From assembly GCF_022179805.1 (NCBI RefSeq), contig NZ_BPUO01000011.1, positions 62,001-126,000 of the forward strand: a stretch of DNA of 64,000 nucleotides, read 5' to 3'. Under the pieces are notes generated by a model. That model was not told the DNA's origin and did no database searches. It saw nothing but the letters and a program-made list of their open reading frames with translations. Shown here one piece after another: positions 49,396-58,164 of the stretch (its first letter is position 1; each line of letters opens with the position of its first letter). Source of the stretch: Cupriavidus pauculus (GTDB lineage: Bacteria > Pseudomonadota > Gammaproteobacteria > Burkholderiales > Burkholderiaceae). The position numbers and the translations under genes were made by a program.

Positions 49396-50295
49396 ATGCA
49401 TAGCAGACTTGCAGGCCGTCGCGCGTCGCGACTGGCGCTGGCAACCCTTGTCGCCTCGCTGGCCGCGTGCGGCGGTGGTAGCGACGACGATGGCGGTTCG
49501 GTGGTGCGCGTGTCCGAAGCAGCCACCACGCTGTCTACGAGTGCCGTTTCCCAGAACACGATCACCAATCCCACGCGCTGGATGCCGTCGCTGACGGACA
49601 CGTGGCAGATCCAGCTGCAAGGCACGATCAACACCGGCTACAACGTCGCGGTCTACAACATCGACCTGTTCGATACGCCCCAGGCCACCATCAACGCGTT
49701 GAAGGCGCAGGGCAAGCGGGTGGTGTGCTACTTCTCGGCTGGCAGCAGCGAGGACTGGCGCCCCGATTTCTCGAAGTTCAAGGCGGCCGACATGGGCAAC
49801 GCGCTCGATGGCTGGGCCGGTGAGCGCTGGCTCGACACGCGCTCGGCCAATGTCCGCGCGATCATGCAGGCGCGCATGGACCTGGCGAAGTCGAAGGGCT
49901 GCGATGGCATCGATGCAGACAACGTCGACGGCTACACCAACAAGCCGGGCTTCCCGCTGACCGCGGCCACGCAGCTCGACTACAACCGCTACCTGGCTGA
50001 TCAGGCGCACGCACGCGGCCTGGCCATCGGTCTGAAGAACGCCGTAGCACTGCTGGCCGACCTGGCATCGTCATACGATTTCGCGTTGAACGAGCAGTGC
50101 TTCCAGTACAACGAATGCGGAGGTTACTCGGCGTTCACGGTGCAGGGCAAGCCTGTGTTCAACATCGAATATCAGGCGAAATGGAAGGACGCGGCCACGC
50201 GCACGAAGCTTTGTGCGAAGGCCCAGGCGTTGAACATGCGCACACTGGTGCTGCCGTTGGCGCTGAACGACAAGTTCCGGTATAGCTGCGATTGA
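49396..50295 (+). CDS. Glycoside hydrolase family 114-like lipoprotein (endo-alpha-1,4-polygalactosaminidase type)
   Basis: Predicted surface or periplasmic glycosidase of the GH114/TM1410 barrel family, which acts on galactosaminogalactan-type or related polymers. 299 aa with lipobox SLAAC (C25), a Gly/Asp linker, and family blocks WQIQLQGTINTGYNVAVYNI, RVVCYFSAGSSEDWRPDF, GCDGIDADNVDGY and ALNEQCFQYNEC. Acidic residues in the latter two are likely catalytic. It is divergent from the PhoX-like gene, so a link to nutrient scavenging or exopolysaccharide turnover is possible but unproven. Confidence 0.87.
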   Translation: MHSRLAGRRASRLALATLVASLAACGGGSDDDGGSVVRVSEAATTLSTSAVSQNTITNPTRWMPSLTDTWQIQLQGTINTGYNVAVYNIDLFDTPQATINALKAQGKRVVCYFSAGSSEDWRPDFSKFKAADMGNALDGWAGERWLDTRSANVRAIMQARMDLAKSKGCDGIDADNVDGYTNKPGFPLTAATQLDYNRYLADQAHARGLAIGLKNAVALLADLASSYDFALNEQCFQYNECGGYSAFTVQGKPVFNIEYQAKWKDAATRTKLCAKAQALNMRTLVLPLALNDKFRYSCD

Positions 50296-50313
50296 TCTGA
50301 TGTATGAAATTTG

Positions 50314-50347
50314 GCTCCCCTCTCCCACGTCAGTGGGAGAGGGGAGC
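50314..50347. repeat. CCCTCTCCC palindromic repeat (copy d)
   Basis: GCTCCCCTCTCCCAC, GTCA, GTGGGAGAGGGGAGC: perfect 15-bp stem. The innermost pair differs from the consensus (AC/GT instead of GC/GC) with a compensatory change. It starts 19 bp after the GH114-like stop and lies between convergent genes. Confidence 0.88.
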
Positions 50348-50360
50348 AACCGTCGGCAGA

Positions 50361-50894
50361 TCAACCGCCGCCAGCCTTCTCCATCTCCCGCCAAGTCAGA
50401 TACAACCGCGTATCAAACTCCAACTGGTGGTAGCTCGGCTCCATATGTTCGCAGAGCCGGTAGAACGCCTTGTTGTGATCCGATTCCTTCAGGTGCGCCA
50501 GTTCGTGCACCACGATCATGCGCAGGAATTCGGGCGGTGCGTCCTTGAACAGCGACGCCACGCGGATTTCCTTTTTCGCTTTCAACTTGCCGCCCTGCAC
50601 GCGCGAAATGGCCGTGTGCAGGCCCAGCGCATGCTGCGCGGTATCGAGCCGCGCGTCGTAGCCCACCTTGTGCAGCGGCGGCGCGCTGCGCAGGTATTCC
50701 TGCTTGATGTCGCTGGTGTATTCGTAGAGCGCGCGATCGGTCTGGACGGCATGCCGTTCGGGATAGCGGCGCGCGATGTGGTCGCCCAGCGTGCCGGCTG
50801 CCATCGCGGCGCGCACTTGGTCGAGCACGTTGGGCGGATAGCCGCCCAGGAATCGCATCGGGTCTTTCACGCCCGGACGCCAGCCTTCGGACAT
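50361..50894 (-). CDS. YgjP-like (DUF45/M48-type) metallopeptidase
   Basis: Predicted zinc metallopeptidase-fold protein. 177 aa; the zinc motif is VVHELAHLKESDHNKAFYRL, with HELAH plus a downstream His (DHNKAF) as the third ligand. The second part LEFDTRLYL is typical. It starts 1 nt after the stop of the small His-tailed protein gene, so the two are co-transcribed. Substrate unknown; some relatives are annotated as UTP pyrophosphatase, which I consider unproven here. Confidence 0.85.
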   Translation of the reverse strand: MSEGWRPGVKDPMRFLGGYPPNVLDQVRAAMAAGTLGDHIARRYPERHAVQTDRALYEYTSDIKQEYLRSAPPLHKVGYDARLDTAQHALGLHTAISRVQGGKLKAKKEIRVASLFKDAPPEFLRMIVVHELAHLKESDHNKAFYRLCEHMEPSYHQLEFDTRLYLTWREMEKAGGG

Positions 50895-50895
50895 T

Positions 50896-51120
50896 TCAGT
50901 GGTGGTGATGGTGGTGATGCATCCAGCTGTTGTCCATCGAGTTCACGAAGGACTCGACGGCATCCTTGTCGCCGGTGGCGTGGCGCATCAGTTCGCCGCA
51001 CTTGCAGAAGCCCTGGTACGGGGTGATGTGCGAGCAGGCCGACGTCTTTTGCAGGTACAGCGTGACGGGTTTCGTGCACTTCTTGCACTTGAACTTCAGG
51101 GTCAGGGCGGGTTTGCTCAT
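50896..51120 (-). CDS. Small Cys-rich protein with native C-terminal His7 tail
   Basis: 74 aa, not recognised beyond a zinc-ribbon-like look. CKKC (C12, C15), C29 and CKC (C39, C41) could bind a metal. The last eight residues are Met followed by seven His (68-74), encoded by mixed CAT and CAC codons just before the stop, so not a simple trinucleotide slip. The stop is immediately followed by the ATG of the metallopeptidase (TGA-A-ATG). The basic, Lys-rich N-terminal half suggests a nucleic-acid or protein partner, but that is speculation. Function unknown. Confidence 0.75.
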   Translation of the reverse strand: MSKPALTLKFKCKKCTKPVTLYLQKTSACSHITPYQGFCKCGELMRHATGDKDAVESFVNSMDNSWMHHHHHHH

Positions 51121-51228
51121 GGGATTCCGGTGTCAAAACGGCGCGAATGCGAAACCCGCCATTGTACCGGGCGCGTCCGATTGGCGATGGCCGGGCAAAA
51201 GCGGCCGCACCGTTTGCTACACTCCCGC

Positions 51229-51290
51229 CATTCCCGGAATTCCTCGAATTCCCCGCATTCCAACCGAATCCAACCGAATCCAACCGATCA
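51229..51290 (+). repeat. Degenerate 10-bp tandem repeat upstream of ettA
   Basis: About six units of period 10. The last two and a half are CAACCGAATC, CAACCGAATC, CAACCGATCA; the earlier ones are of the form ATTCCNNNGA. It ends 9 bp before the ettA ATG, so the repeat lies in the leader or promoter. The slight divergence of the first units suggests an old expansion. Confidence 0.7.
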
Positions 51291-51298
51291 CGCACCCC

Positions 51299-52966
51299 AT
51301 GGCACAGTACGTTTTCACCATGAACCGCGTGGGCAAGATCGTTCCGCCCAAGCGTCACATTCTCAAGGACATCTCGCTGTCCTTCTTCCCTGGTGCCAAG
51401 ATCGGCGTGCTGGGCCTGAACGGCTCGGGCAAGTCCACGCTGCTGAAGATCATGGCCGGTCTCGACAAGGAGATCGAAGGCGAAGCCACGCCGATGCCGA
51501 ACCTGAACATCGGCTACCTGTCGCAGGAACCGCAGCTCGACCCCGAGCAGACCGTCCGCGAATCGGTGGAAGAGGCACTGGGCGGCGTGTTCGAAGCCCG
51601 CAAGAAGCTCGACGAGATCTACGCCGCCTACGCCGAGCCGGACGCCGACTTCGACGCACTGGCTGCTGACCAGGCCAAGTACGAAGCGATCCTGTCCGCC
51701 AGCGATGGCAACAACGCCGAGCTGCAACTGGAAATCGCCGCCGACGCGCTGCGCCTGCCGCCGTGGGACGCCAAGATCGGCAACCTGTCCGGTGGTGAAA
51801 AGCGCCGTGTGGCGCTGTGCCGCCTGCTGCTGTCGCGCCCCGACATGCTGCTGCTCGACGAACCGACCAACCACCTGGACGCCGAATCGGTGGACTGGCT
51901 CGAACAGTTCCTGACGCGCTTCCCGGGCACCGTGGTGGCCGTCACCCACGATCGCTACTTCCTGGACAACGCCGCCGAGTGGATTCTGGAACTGGACCGT
52001 GGCCACGGCATTCCCTGGAAGGGCAACTACAGCTCGTGGCTGGAGCAGAAGGAAGACCGCCTGAAGCAGGAAGAGGCCACCGAATCGGCCCGCCAGAAGG
52101 CGCTGAACAAGGAACTGGAGTGGGTGCGCCAGAACCCGAAGGGCCGTCAGGCCAAGTCGAAGGCGCGTCTGGCCCGTTTCGACGAACTGAACAGCCAGGA
52201 ATACCAGAAGCGCAACGAAACCCAGGAAATCTTTATCCCCGTGGGTGAGCGCCTGGGCAACGAAGTCATCGAGTTCGATAACGTCAGCAAGGGCTTTGGC
52301 GATCGCATGCTGATCGAGAACCTGAGCTTCAAGGTGCCGCCGGGCGCCATCGTTGGCATCATCGGCCCGAACGGCGCCGGCAAGTCGACCTTCTTCAAGA
52401 TGCTGACCGGCAAGGAAACGCCGGACAGCGGCGAGATCAAGGTGGGTCCGACCGTGAAGATGGCGTTCGTGGACCAGAGCCGCGACGCGCTGGATGGCAG
52501 CAAGACCGTGTTCGAGGAAATCTCGGGCGGGTCGGACATCCTGACCGTGGGCCGCTACGAGACGCCGTCGCGCGCGTACATCGGCCGCTTCAACTTCAAG
52601 GGCGGCGACCAGCAGAAGACCGTGGGCACGCTGTCAGGCGGCGAACGCGGCCGTCTGCACATGGCCAAGACGCTGATCGCGGGCGGCAACGTGCTGCTGC
52701 TGGACGAACCGTCGAACGACCTCGACGTGGAAACGCTGCGCGCGCTGGAAGACGCACTGCTGGAGTTTGCCGGCTGCGTCATGGTGATCTCCCACGATCG
52801 CTGGTTCCTCGACCGTATCGCCACCCACATCCTGGCCTTCGAAGGCGACTCGCACGTGGAGTTCTTCTCCGGTAACTACCAGGAATACGAAGCCGACAAG
52901 AAGAAGCGCCTGGGCGAAGAAGCCGCCAAGCCCAAGCGCATCCGCTACAAGCCGATCATGCGCTGA
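51299..52966 (+). CDS. ettA: Energy-dependent translational throttle protein EttA (ABC-F)
   Basis: Cytosolic ABC-F protein that binds the ribosomal E site and gates translation by ATP/ADP ratio. 555 aa with two ABC domains: P-loops GLNGSGKST (residues 39-47) and GPNGAGKST (356-364), signatures LSGGEKRRVALCRLL and LSGGERGRLHMAKTL, and Walker B boxes LLLDEPTNHLDAES and LLLDEPSNDLDVET. The linker and arm region lie between. The start MAQYVFTMNRVGK is conserved in EttA; the frame continues upstream without homology. Confidence 0.96.
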   Translation: MAQYVFTMNRVGKIVPPKRHILKDISLSFFPGAKIGVLGLNGSGKSTLLKIMAGLDKEIEGEATPMPNLNIGYLSQEPQLDPEQTVRESVEEALGGVFEARKKLDEIYAAYAEPDADFDALAADQAKYEAILSASDGNNAELQLEIAADALRLPPWDAKIGNLSGGEKRRVALCRLLLSRPDMLLLDEPTNHLDAESVDWLEQFLTRFPGTVVAVTHDRYFLDNAAEWILELDRGHGIPWKGNYSSWLEQKEDRLKQEEATESARQKALNKELEWVRQNPKGRQAKSKARLARFDELNSQEYQKRNETQEIFIPVGERLGNEVIEFDNVSKGFGDRMLIENLSFKVPPGAIVGIIGPNGAGKSTFFKMLTGKETPDSGEIKVGPTVKMAFVDQSRDALDGSKTVFEEISGGSDILTVGRYETPSRAYIGRFNFKGGDQQKTVGTLSGGERGRLHMAKTLIAGGNVLLLDEPSNDLDVETLRALEDALLEFAGCVMVISHDRWFLDRIATHILAFEGDSHVEFFSGNYQEYEADKKKRLGEEAAKPKRIRYKPIMR

Positions 52967-52999
52967 TTGGGGGCTTTGCTTTCCTCTCGGTTTTGATTT

Positions 53000-53032
53000 G
53001 CTCCCCTCTCCCGCCTTGCGGGAGAGGGGAGC
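53000..53032. repeat. CCCTCTCCC palindromic repeat (copy e)
   Basis: GCTCCCCTCTCCCGC, CTT, GCGGGAGAGGGGAGC: perfect 15-bp stem, 33 bp after ettA and 14 bp before the end of the convergent metallophosphoesterase gene. Confidence 0.88.
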
Positions 53033-53046
53033 TGGCTTGAGGTCTT

Positions 53047-54189
53047 TCACCCCCTCACCAGCCGCACCAACGTAATCTCCGACGGTGCCCCAAACCGCTT
53101 CGGCGGTCCCCAGTAGCCCGTTCCGCGGCTCACGTAAATCCACATCCTTTCATGCCGGTTCAGCCCATGCACATAGGGCTGCTGCATCGGCACGAACAGA
53201 TTCCAAGGCCAGAACTGGCCGCCGTGGGTGTGTCCCGACAACTGCAGGTCGAAGCCCGCCGCCGCGGCGGCCGGTGCCGAGCGGGGCTGGTGCGCGAACA
53301 GCACGCGTGCCGCCGCGTGGGCCGGTGCGCCGTGCAGCGCCTTCACCGGATCGCTGCGATGGCTTTCGATAAAGCCGCCGGCCGTGAAATCGGTCACGCC
53401 GCCCAGCACCAGCGCATCGTCACCGCGCGCCACCACCACGTGCTCGTTCATCAGCACGCGCAGGCCCAGGCGCGACAATTCCTCGATCCAGGGTTCGGCG
53501 CCCGAGTAGTACTCGTGGTTGCCCGTGACCACATACGCACCGTGCGGCGCCGATAGCAGCCCAAACGGCGCCGTATGCTCGGACAACTCGCGCACCGATC
53601 CGTCGACCAGGTCGCCGGTGATGGCGATGGCATCGGGCTTGAGGCCGTTCACGCGGTCGACAATACGTTTCAGGTAGGGCGCCTTGATCGTCGGCCCCAC
53701 GTGGATGTCGCTGATCTGCGCGATCGTGAAGCCCTGGAACGCATCGGGCAGGTCGGCGATCGGTACATCCACTTTTTTCACCTGCGCCAGCCCGCGCGCG
53801 TTGAAGTAGCCCATCACCGACACCGCCACCGACAGGCCGACCACGGCCGTCGCGCTGTAGAAGGCCAGGCCGGCGGGCTGCCAGCCGGCCAGCATCGCCA
53901 CCAGCAGGAAGATGTCGCGCGCCACGGTCAGCACTAGCAACGACGAGAAGAATCCCATTGCCAGCATGCCGATCCAGCTCAGCCGGTCGGCCCAGCCGCC
54001 GGCGAGGCGCCGCGCCATCAGGGCGGCGGGAATCAGCAGCGTCGACGTCACCAGCCACAGCACCGCCAGCGTATGCACGGCCATGGGCAGGGGCAGCGCA
54101 GGCAGCAGCCGCGCGCCGATATAGGCGTGCAGCAGCGCGACGATGGCGGTGGGAACCAGCAGGGAACGGCGGGAGCGCCTGGTACTCAT
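53047..54189 (-). CDS. Membrane-anchored metallophosphoesterase
   Basis: Calcineurin-like phosphoesterase of the YkuE/LpxH-like superfamily. 380 aa: about four N-terminal membrane segments (residues 8-135), then the catalytic domain with the ordered motifs ISDIHVG, TGDLVDGS, TGNHEYY and SGHTHGGQFWPW, which supply the two-metal ligands. The catalytic domain probably faces the periplasm or cytoplasm next to the membrane; topology cannot be fixed by eye. Substrate unknown (related proteins act on UDP-sugars or phospholipid derivatives). Confidence 0.92.
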   Translation of the reverse strand: MSTRRSRRSLLVPTAIVALLHAYIGARLLPALPLPMAVHTLAVLWLVTSTLLIPAALMARRLAGGWADRLSWIGMLAMGFFSSLLVLTVARDIFLLVAMLAGWQPAGLAFYSATAVVGLSVAVSVMGYFNARGLAQVKKVDVPIADLPDAFQGFTIAQISDIHVGPTIKAPYLKRIVDRVNGLKPDAIAITGDLVDGSVRELSEHTAPFGLLSAPHGAYVVTGNHEYYSGAEPWIEELSRLGLRVLMNEHVVVARGDDALVLGGVTDFTAGGFIESHRSDPVKALHGAPAHAAARVLFAHQPRSAPAAAAAGFDLQLSGHTHGGQFWPWNLFVPMQQPYVHGLNRHERMWIYVSRGTGYWGPPKRFGAPSEITLVRLVRG

Positions 54190-54344
54190 GGCAGGGGGCG
54201 GCAGAGTCGGATTCGAGTGTAGGTGAGGCTGCCCATCGCTGCTTCAAGGCCTGCCTGGATATCGGATGTGCGCCACGTGCCGCTGCGAGCAAAAAATGTG
54301 ATCTGTCCGTTTTACGGAAGCCTGATGAATGTTTTCGTCGCGCA

Positions 54345-54373
54345 TTGTTGGCGTCAGCGCACTAATTTAGATT
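54345..54373 (+). promoter_or_regulatory. Candidate sigma-70 promoter before the large secreted protein gene
   Basis: TTGTTG (54345-54350) and TAGATT (54368-54373) with a 17-bp spacer, 27 bp ahead of the ATG at 54401. Spacing is ideal and the hexamers moderately good. Confidence 0.45.
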
Positions 54374-54400
54374 CAACCGACGCCTAACGCTGGAGTTTCC

Positions 54401-56809
54401 ATGTCTTTCGCGAAGCCTTCCTGCCTGACCCAGACGCTGATCGCCGTGACCCTGCTTGCCGTCCTGCCGTCCGGGGTGCAGGCGGCGAAACAGCCCACCG
54501 AAGCCAGCGCCACGAAGAAACTGGCGACGCTGACCTGGCCGCGCAACTTCGACGTGGCGGGCGAGCATGTGGAGCTGTACCAGCCCGAGATCGAGAAATG
54601 GGAAGGCAACCGCCTGTCCGGCCGCGCGGCCGTGGCTATTGGTGCCAAGACCGGCACGCCTACCTATGGCGTGGCGCGCTTCTCGGCGCAGGCCGATATC
54701 GACAAGCCGTCGTCGCTGGTGCAACTGACCAATATCCAGATCGACAGCGTCGACATGCCCACGCGGCCCGACGCCGCCGACAAGGTGCGGCAGGCGCTGA
54801 TCGGCCAGTTGACGACTCCGGGGATGACCGTGCCGCTGGAGGAGCTGCAGGCCAGCTATGCGGTATCGCAGCAACTGGCCAAGGCGGCGCGCGTGCCGGT
54901 GAAGAACAATGCGCCGCAGATCCTGTTTGCCACCACGCCCACTGTCATGGTGCATGTGGACGGCGATCCCGCATGGCGCGCGGTGGCCGGCACATCGTAC
55001 GAACGCGCCATCAACAGCCGCGCGCTGCTGTTGCGCGATGCGGGCGGCGAGCTGTGGCTGCAGGCGGCCGGGTACTGGTATCGCTCGGAGTCGGCTGGCG
55101 GCACGTGGGAACCGGTGGCCACGCCCCCGGCGGCGCTGATGGGAGCGGTCAGCAAGATGGCGGCGTCCAAGGACGAACCGAAGCCCGATCCGCTGATGCC
55201 CGCCGATGGCAAGAAGCCGCCGCGCGCGCCGTCGGTGCTGATGGCCACGCAGCCGGCCGAACTGATCCAGACCTCGGGCGAGCCGCAGATGAAGCCGGTG
55301 GATGGAACCGGGCTGCTGACGATGTCGAACGCCGACCATGCGGTGTTCATTGACCCGTCCAGCAATCAGACCTATGTGCTGATCTCGGGCCGCTGGTTCC
55401 GGGCGGCCATGCTCAACGGCCCGTGGGAATACGTGGCGGGCACCCAGTTGCCGGGCGACTTCGCCAAGATCTCGCCGAACGATCCGAAGGCGAATGTGCT
55501 GGTGTCGGTGCCTGGCACGCCCCAGGCGCGCGAAGCCGAGATCGCGGCGACGATTCCGCAGACGGCCTCGGTGTCGCGCAGCAAGGCCGTGGCAGCGGTG
55601 ACCTATGACGGCCCGCCGAAGTTCGAGTCGGTCACGGGCACGTCGCTGCGCTACGCGGTCAACACCGGCACGCCTGTGATCGAGGTCGACCCTTCGCACT
55701 ACTACGCCGTGGTCAATGGCGTCTGGTTCACGGCCAACGTGGCAGGTGGCCCGTGGCAGGTGGCCACCGAGGTACCGTCGGCCATCTACACGATTCCGCC
55801 CAGCTCTCCGCTGTACTACGTGACCTATGTCCGCATCTACTCGGTCACGCCCACGACCGTGGTGGTGGGCTATACGCCGGGCTACCTCGGCGTGGTGGTC
55901 AACCCGGACGGTACCGTGGTCTACGGCACGGGCTACGTCTATCCGCCGTACGTTGGCACCTATTACTACGGCTATCCGGTGACGTACGGCTACGGCGCCG
56001 GGTTTGGCATCGGCGTGGCCGAAGGGTTCGCGTTCGGCTTCGCGGCCGGGGCCATCTGGGGCTCGGCCGTGCCGTACTGGGGGCCTTACTGGTATGGCGG
56101 CGGTAGCTTCGTCAACATCAACCAGGCCAACTTCTACGGGCGCTGGGGGCAGGGCACGGTGACCCATGCCGAAGGCTGGAATGCCTGGACGGGCACCCAG
56201 TGGCGCGGCACGGCCGGCTCCGGCTACAACGCCGCCACGGGGGCGCGCTACCAGGGCAGCCAGGGCGCGGCGTTCAACCCGTATTCGGGCAACTATGCGG
56301 CCGGGCGGCAGGGATCGTTTTCCAATCCGTCCACGGGGCGCGAAGGCGCCGCGCGTGGCGGCGTGGCTGGCAACGAGTACACGGGCAACTACGCGGCTGG
56401 CCGGCAGGCGGCCGGCTACAACGCGCAGACGGGGCGCGTGGGCGCCGCCGAGGCAGGTATCGCGGGCAATACGCAGACCGGGCAGTACGCGGCCGGCAGC
56501 CGGGGCTTTGTCGCCAATCCGAACAAGGACAACGCGGTGGCCTGGAACAACGGCAATGTCTACGCGGGCCACGACGGCAATGTGTACCAGCACACCGACA
56601 ACGGCTGGCAGAAGCACACTACCAATGGCTGGGAGCCCGTGCAGCAGAACGCCGAGATGCAAGGCCGGCTGGACCAGCAGCGCCAGGCGCGCGATATGGG
56701 CCAGCAGCGGTTCAACAGCGCGGCTGCACAGCAGTGGCAGGGCAGGTTCGCAGGGGGCGGCGGGCGGTTTGGCGGCGGAGGCGGGCATTTCCACGGATTC
56801 CGCCGGTAG
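54401..56809 (+). CDS. Large secreted modular protein of unknown function
   Basis: 802 aa, not recognised. It has a signal peptide (cleavage near VQA-AK, residue 28) and three tandem modules of about 70 aa (roughly 170-248, 276-350, 396-465), each ending in an aromatic motif: YWYRSESAGGTWEPV, RWFRAAMLNGPWEYV, VWFTANVAGGPWQV. A Tyr/Gly/Val-rich stretch (about 470-570) could be a membrane-inserting or amyloid-like region. The C-terminal part carries repeats GNYAAGR (630, 662) and GQYAAGS (694), ending in Gly-rich GGGGRFGGGGGHFHG. GGAG precedes the ATG. It precedes an RND operon by 118 bp. Some relatives are, I recall, labelled carbohydrate-binding family V/XII, without proof. Confidence 0.8.
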   Translation: MSFAKPSCLTQTLIAVTLLAVLPSGVQAAKQPTEASATKKLATLTWPRNFDVAGEHVELYQPEIEKWEGNRLSGRAAVAIGAKTGTPTYGVARFSAQADIDKPSSLVQLTNIQIDSVDMPTRPDAADKVRQALIGQLTTPGMTVPLEELQASYAVSQQLAKAARVPVKNNAPQILFATTPTVMVHVDGDPAWRAVAGTSYERAINSRALLLRDAGGELWLQAAGYWYRSESAGGTWEPVATPPAALMGAVSKMAASKDEPKPDPLMPADGKKPPRAPSVLMATQPAELIQTSGEPQMKPVDGTGLLTMSNADHAVFIDPSSNQTYVLISGRWFRAAMLNGPWEYVAGTQLPGDFAKISPNDPKANVLVSVPGTPQAREAEIAATIPQTASVSRSKAVAAVTYDGPPKFESVTGTSLRYAVNTGTPVIEVDPSHYYAVVNGVWFTANVAGGPWQVATEVPSAIYTIPPSSPLYYVTYVRIYSVTPTTVVVGYTPGYLGVVVNPDGTVVYGTGYVYPPYVGTYYYGYPVTYGYGAGFGIGVAEGFAFGFAAGAIWGSAVPYWGPYWYGGGSFVNINQANFYGRWGQGTVTHAEGWNAWTGTQWRGTAGSGYNAATGARYQGSQGAAFNPYSGNYAAGRQGSFSNPSTGREGAARGGVAGNEYTGNYAAGRQAAGYNAQTGRVGAAEAGIAGNTQTGQYAAGSRGFVANPNKDNAVAWNNGNVYAGHDGNVYQHTDNGWQKHTTNGWEPVQQNAEMQGRLDQQRQARDMGQQRFNSAAAQQWQGRFAGGGGRFGGGGGHFHGFRR

Positions 56810-56927
56810 GCGGTTACCCACGAAATCGCTTAACGGCCCAAATAAAACTTTCAGTGGCCGCAGCATCTGCACACACTTAACCTGCCGCATACAAGGGCGC
56901 GGAGCGCCTGTTCGCCAGGGAGCGGCA

Positions 56928-58151
56928 ATGACGCGGGCAGTTCGAATGGCGCGTGCGCGCCGGTTTGCAGGTGGAGTCGCGACAATTGTTCTGCTGGCCG
57001 CCTGTGGCAAGTCCGAGCTGCCTGCGGCGGCGCAGCAGGCCGTGCCCGTGCAGGTCTTCAAGACCCGCGCGCAGGACCTGCCGGTGACATTCGACTTCGT
57101 CGGCCAGACGCAGAGCGACCAGGCGGTGGATATCCGCGCACGCGTGGCGGGCTTCCTCATCAAGCGCAACTACACCGAAGGCGCGGTGGTCAAGAACGAC
57201 CAGTTGCTGTTCGAGATCGACCACAAGCCATTCCAGGCCCAGCTCGACGCCGCCCGGGCGCAGCTCCAGCAGCAGAAGGCGCGGCTGGAAGTTGCGCGGT
57301 CAAACCTGGCGCGCGTGAAACCGCTGGCGGAGCGCAACGCGCTGTCTCAGAAGGATCTCGACGACGCCACCGGAAACTTCCATGAAGCGGCGGCAGGCGT
57401 GGAACAGGCCACGGCCGAGGTGGAAACCCAGCAGCTGAACCTTTCGTACACCTATGTGCGGTCGCCCGTGGACGGCGTGTCCAGCTTCGCGGTACTGCCC
57501 GAAGGCGCCTACGTCAGCACCACCAACAGCCTGCTGACCACGGTGTCCACGCTGCAGCCCATGCGGATCAACTTCAGCGTGTCGGAGCCGCAGACGCTGC
57601 AGTTCCGCGCCCAGCGGCTGGACAAGTCGCTGGTGGTGCCCGATGACCAGCACTACACGGTGACGGTGGTCATGGCCGATGGCAGCGAGTATCCGCAGAA
57701 AGGCCGTATTACCTTTGCCGATGCCACCTACAACCAGCAGACTGGCACCTTCCTGGTTCGCGCGCTGATGCCGAATCCCGATGGCGTGCTGCGGCCCGGC
57801 CAGTTCGTGCGCGTGCTGGTGGACGGCGCGCGGCGCCCCGGCGCCATCGTGGTGCCGCAGCGCGCGGTGATGCACGGCCCGAAGGGCGACGTCGTGTTCG
57901 TGGTCGACAAGGACAACAAGGCGATGCCGCGCCCGGTGATGGTGGGCGAGCTGTCCGGGTCGATGTGGCGCATCGCCAAGGGGCTGCAGCCCGATGAGGT
58001 GGTGGTGGTGGATGGCGCAGGCAAGCTCACCGAGGGCGCGCCGGTCAAGATCACCGGCGAGGCGCCGCTGGCGGCGGTGGGCGAGGGCAGCCGGCCGGCC
58101 ACGCCGGCTTCGGCGCCCACGGCGGCATCGGCCCCGGCCGCGAAGCCCTGA
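56928..58151 (+). CDS. RND efflux periplasmic adaptor (membrane fusion protein)
   Basis: HlyD/AcrA-family adaptor joining the RND pump to the outer-membrane channel. 407 aa: lipobox LLAAC (C26), biotinyl-lipoyl halves around RVAGFLIKRNYTEGAVV and YVRSPVDGVSSF, a central coiled coil (about residues 90-160), then beta-barrel and membrane-proximal domains. AGGGAG lies 6 nt before the ATG. The C-terminal tail is Ala/Pro-rich. It is first in a three-gene operon with the pump and channel; no regulator is adjacent. Confidence 0.94.
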   Translation: MTRAVRMARARRFAGGVATIVLLAACGKSELPAAAQQAVPVQVFKTRAQDLPVTFDFVGQTQSDQAVDIRARVAGFLIKRNYTEGAVVKNDQLLFEIDHKPFQAQLDAARAQLQQQKARLEVARSNLARVKPLAERNALSQKDLDDATGNFHEAAAGVEQATAEVETQQLNLSYTYVRSPVDGVSSFAVLPEGAYVSTTNSLLTTVSTLQPMRINFSVSEPQTLQFRAQRLDKSLVVPDDQHYTVTVVMADGSEYPQKGRITFADATYNQQTGTFLVRALMPNPDGVLRPGQFVRVLVDGARRPGAIVVPQRAVMHGPKGDVVFVVDKDNKAMPRPVMVGELSGSMWRIAKGLQPDEVVVVDGAGKLTEGAPVKITGEAPLAAVGEGSRPATPASAPTAASAPAAKP

Positions 58152-58164
58152 CCGGAGACCCGCC

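Noticed and set aside
50896..50925. Cloning tag or vector sequence as explanation for the His7 codons
   Set aside because: The codons lie inside a natural operon with the next start 1 nt after the stop, and no vector-like sequence surrounds them.
54362..57169. Long minus-strand frame of about 935 codons opposite the large secreted protein
   Set aside because: Arg/Gly/His-rich shadow without ribosome site or recognisable motif; the plus-strand frame has a signal peptide and internal repeats.
57994..58164. Upstream extension of the RND pump frame into the adaptor gene
   Set aside because: The extension is Arg/Pro-rich shadow sequence; RND pumps start at MFSAFFVNRPIF, which is at 58165.
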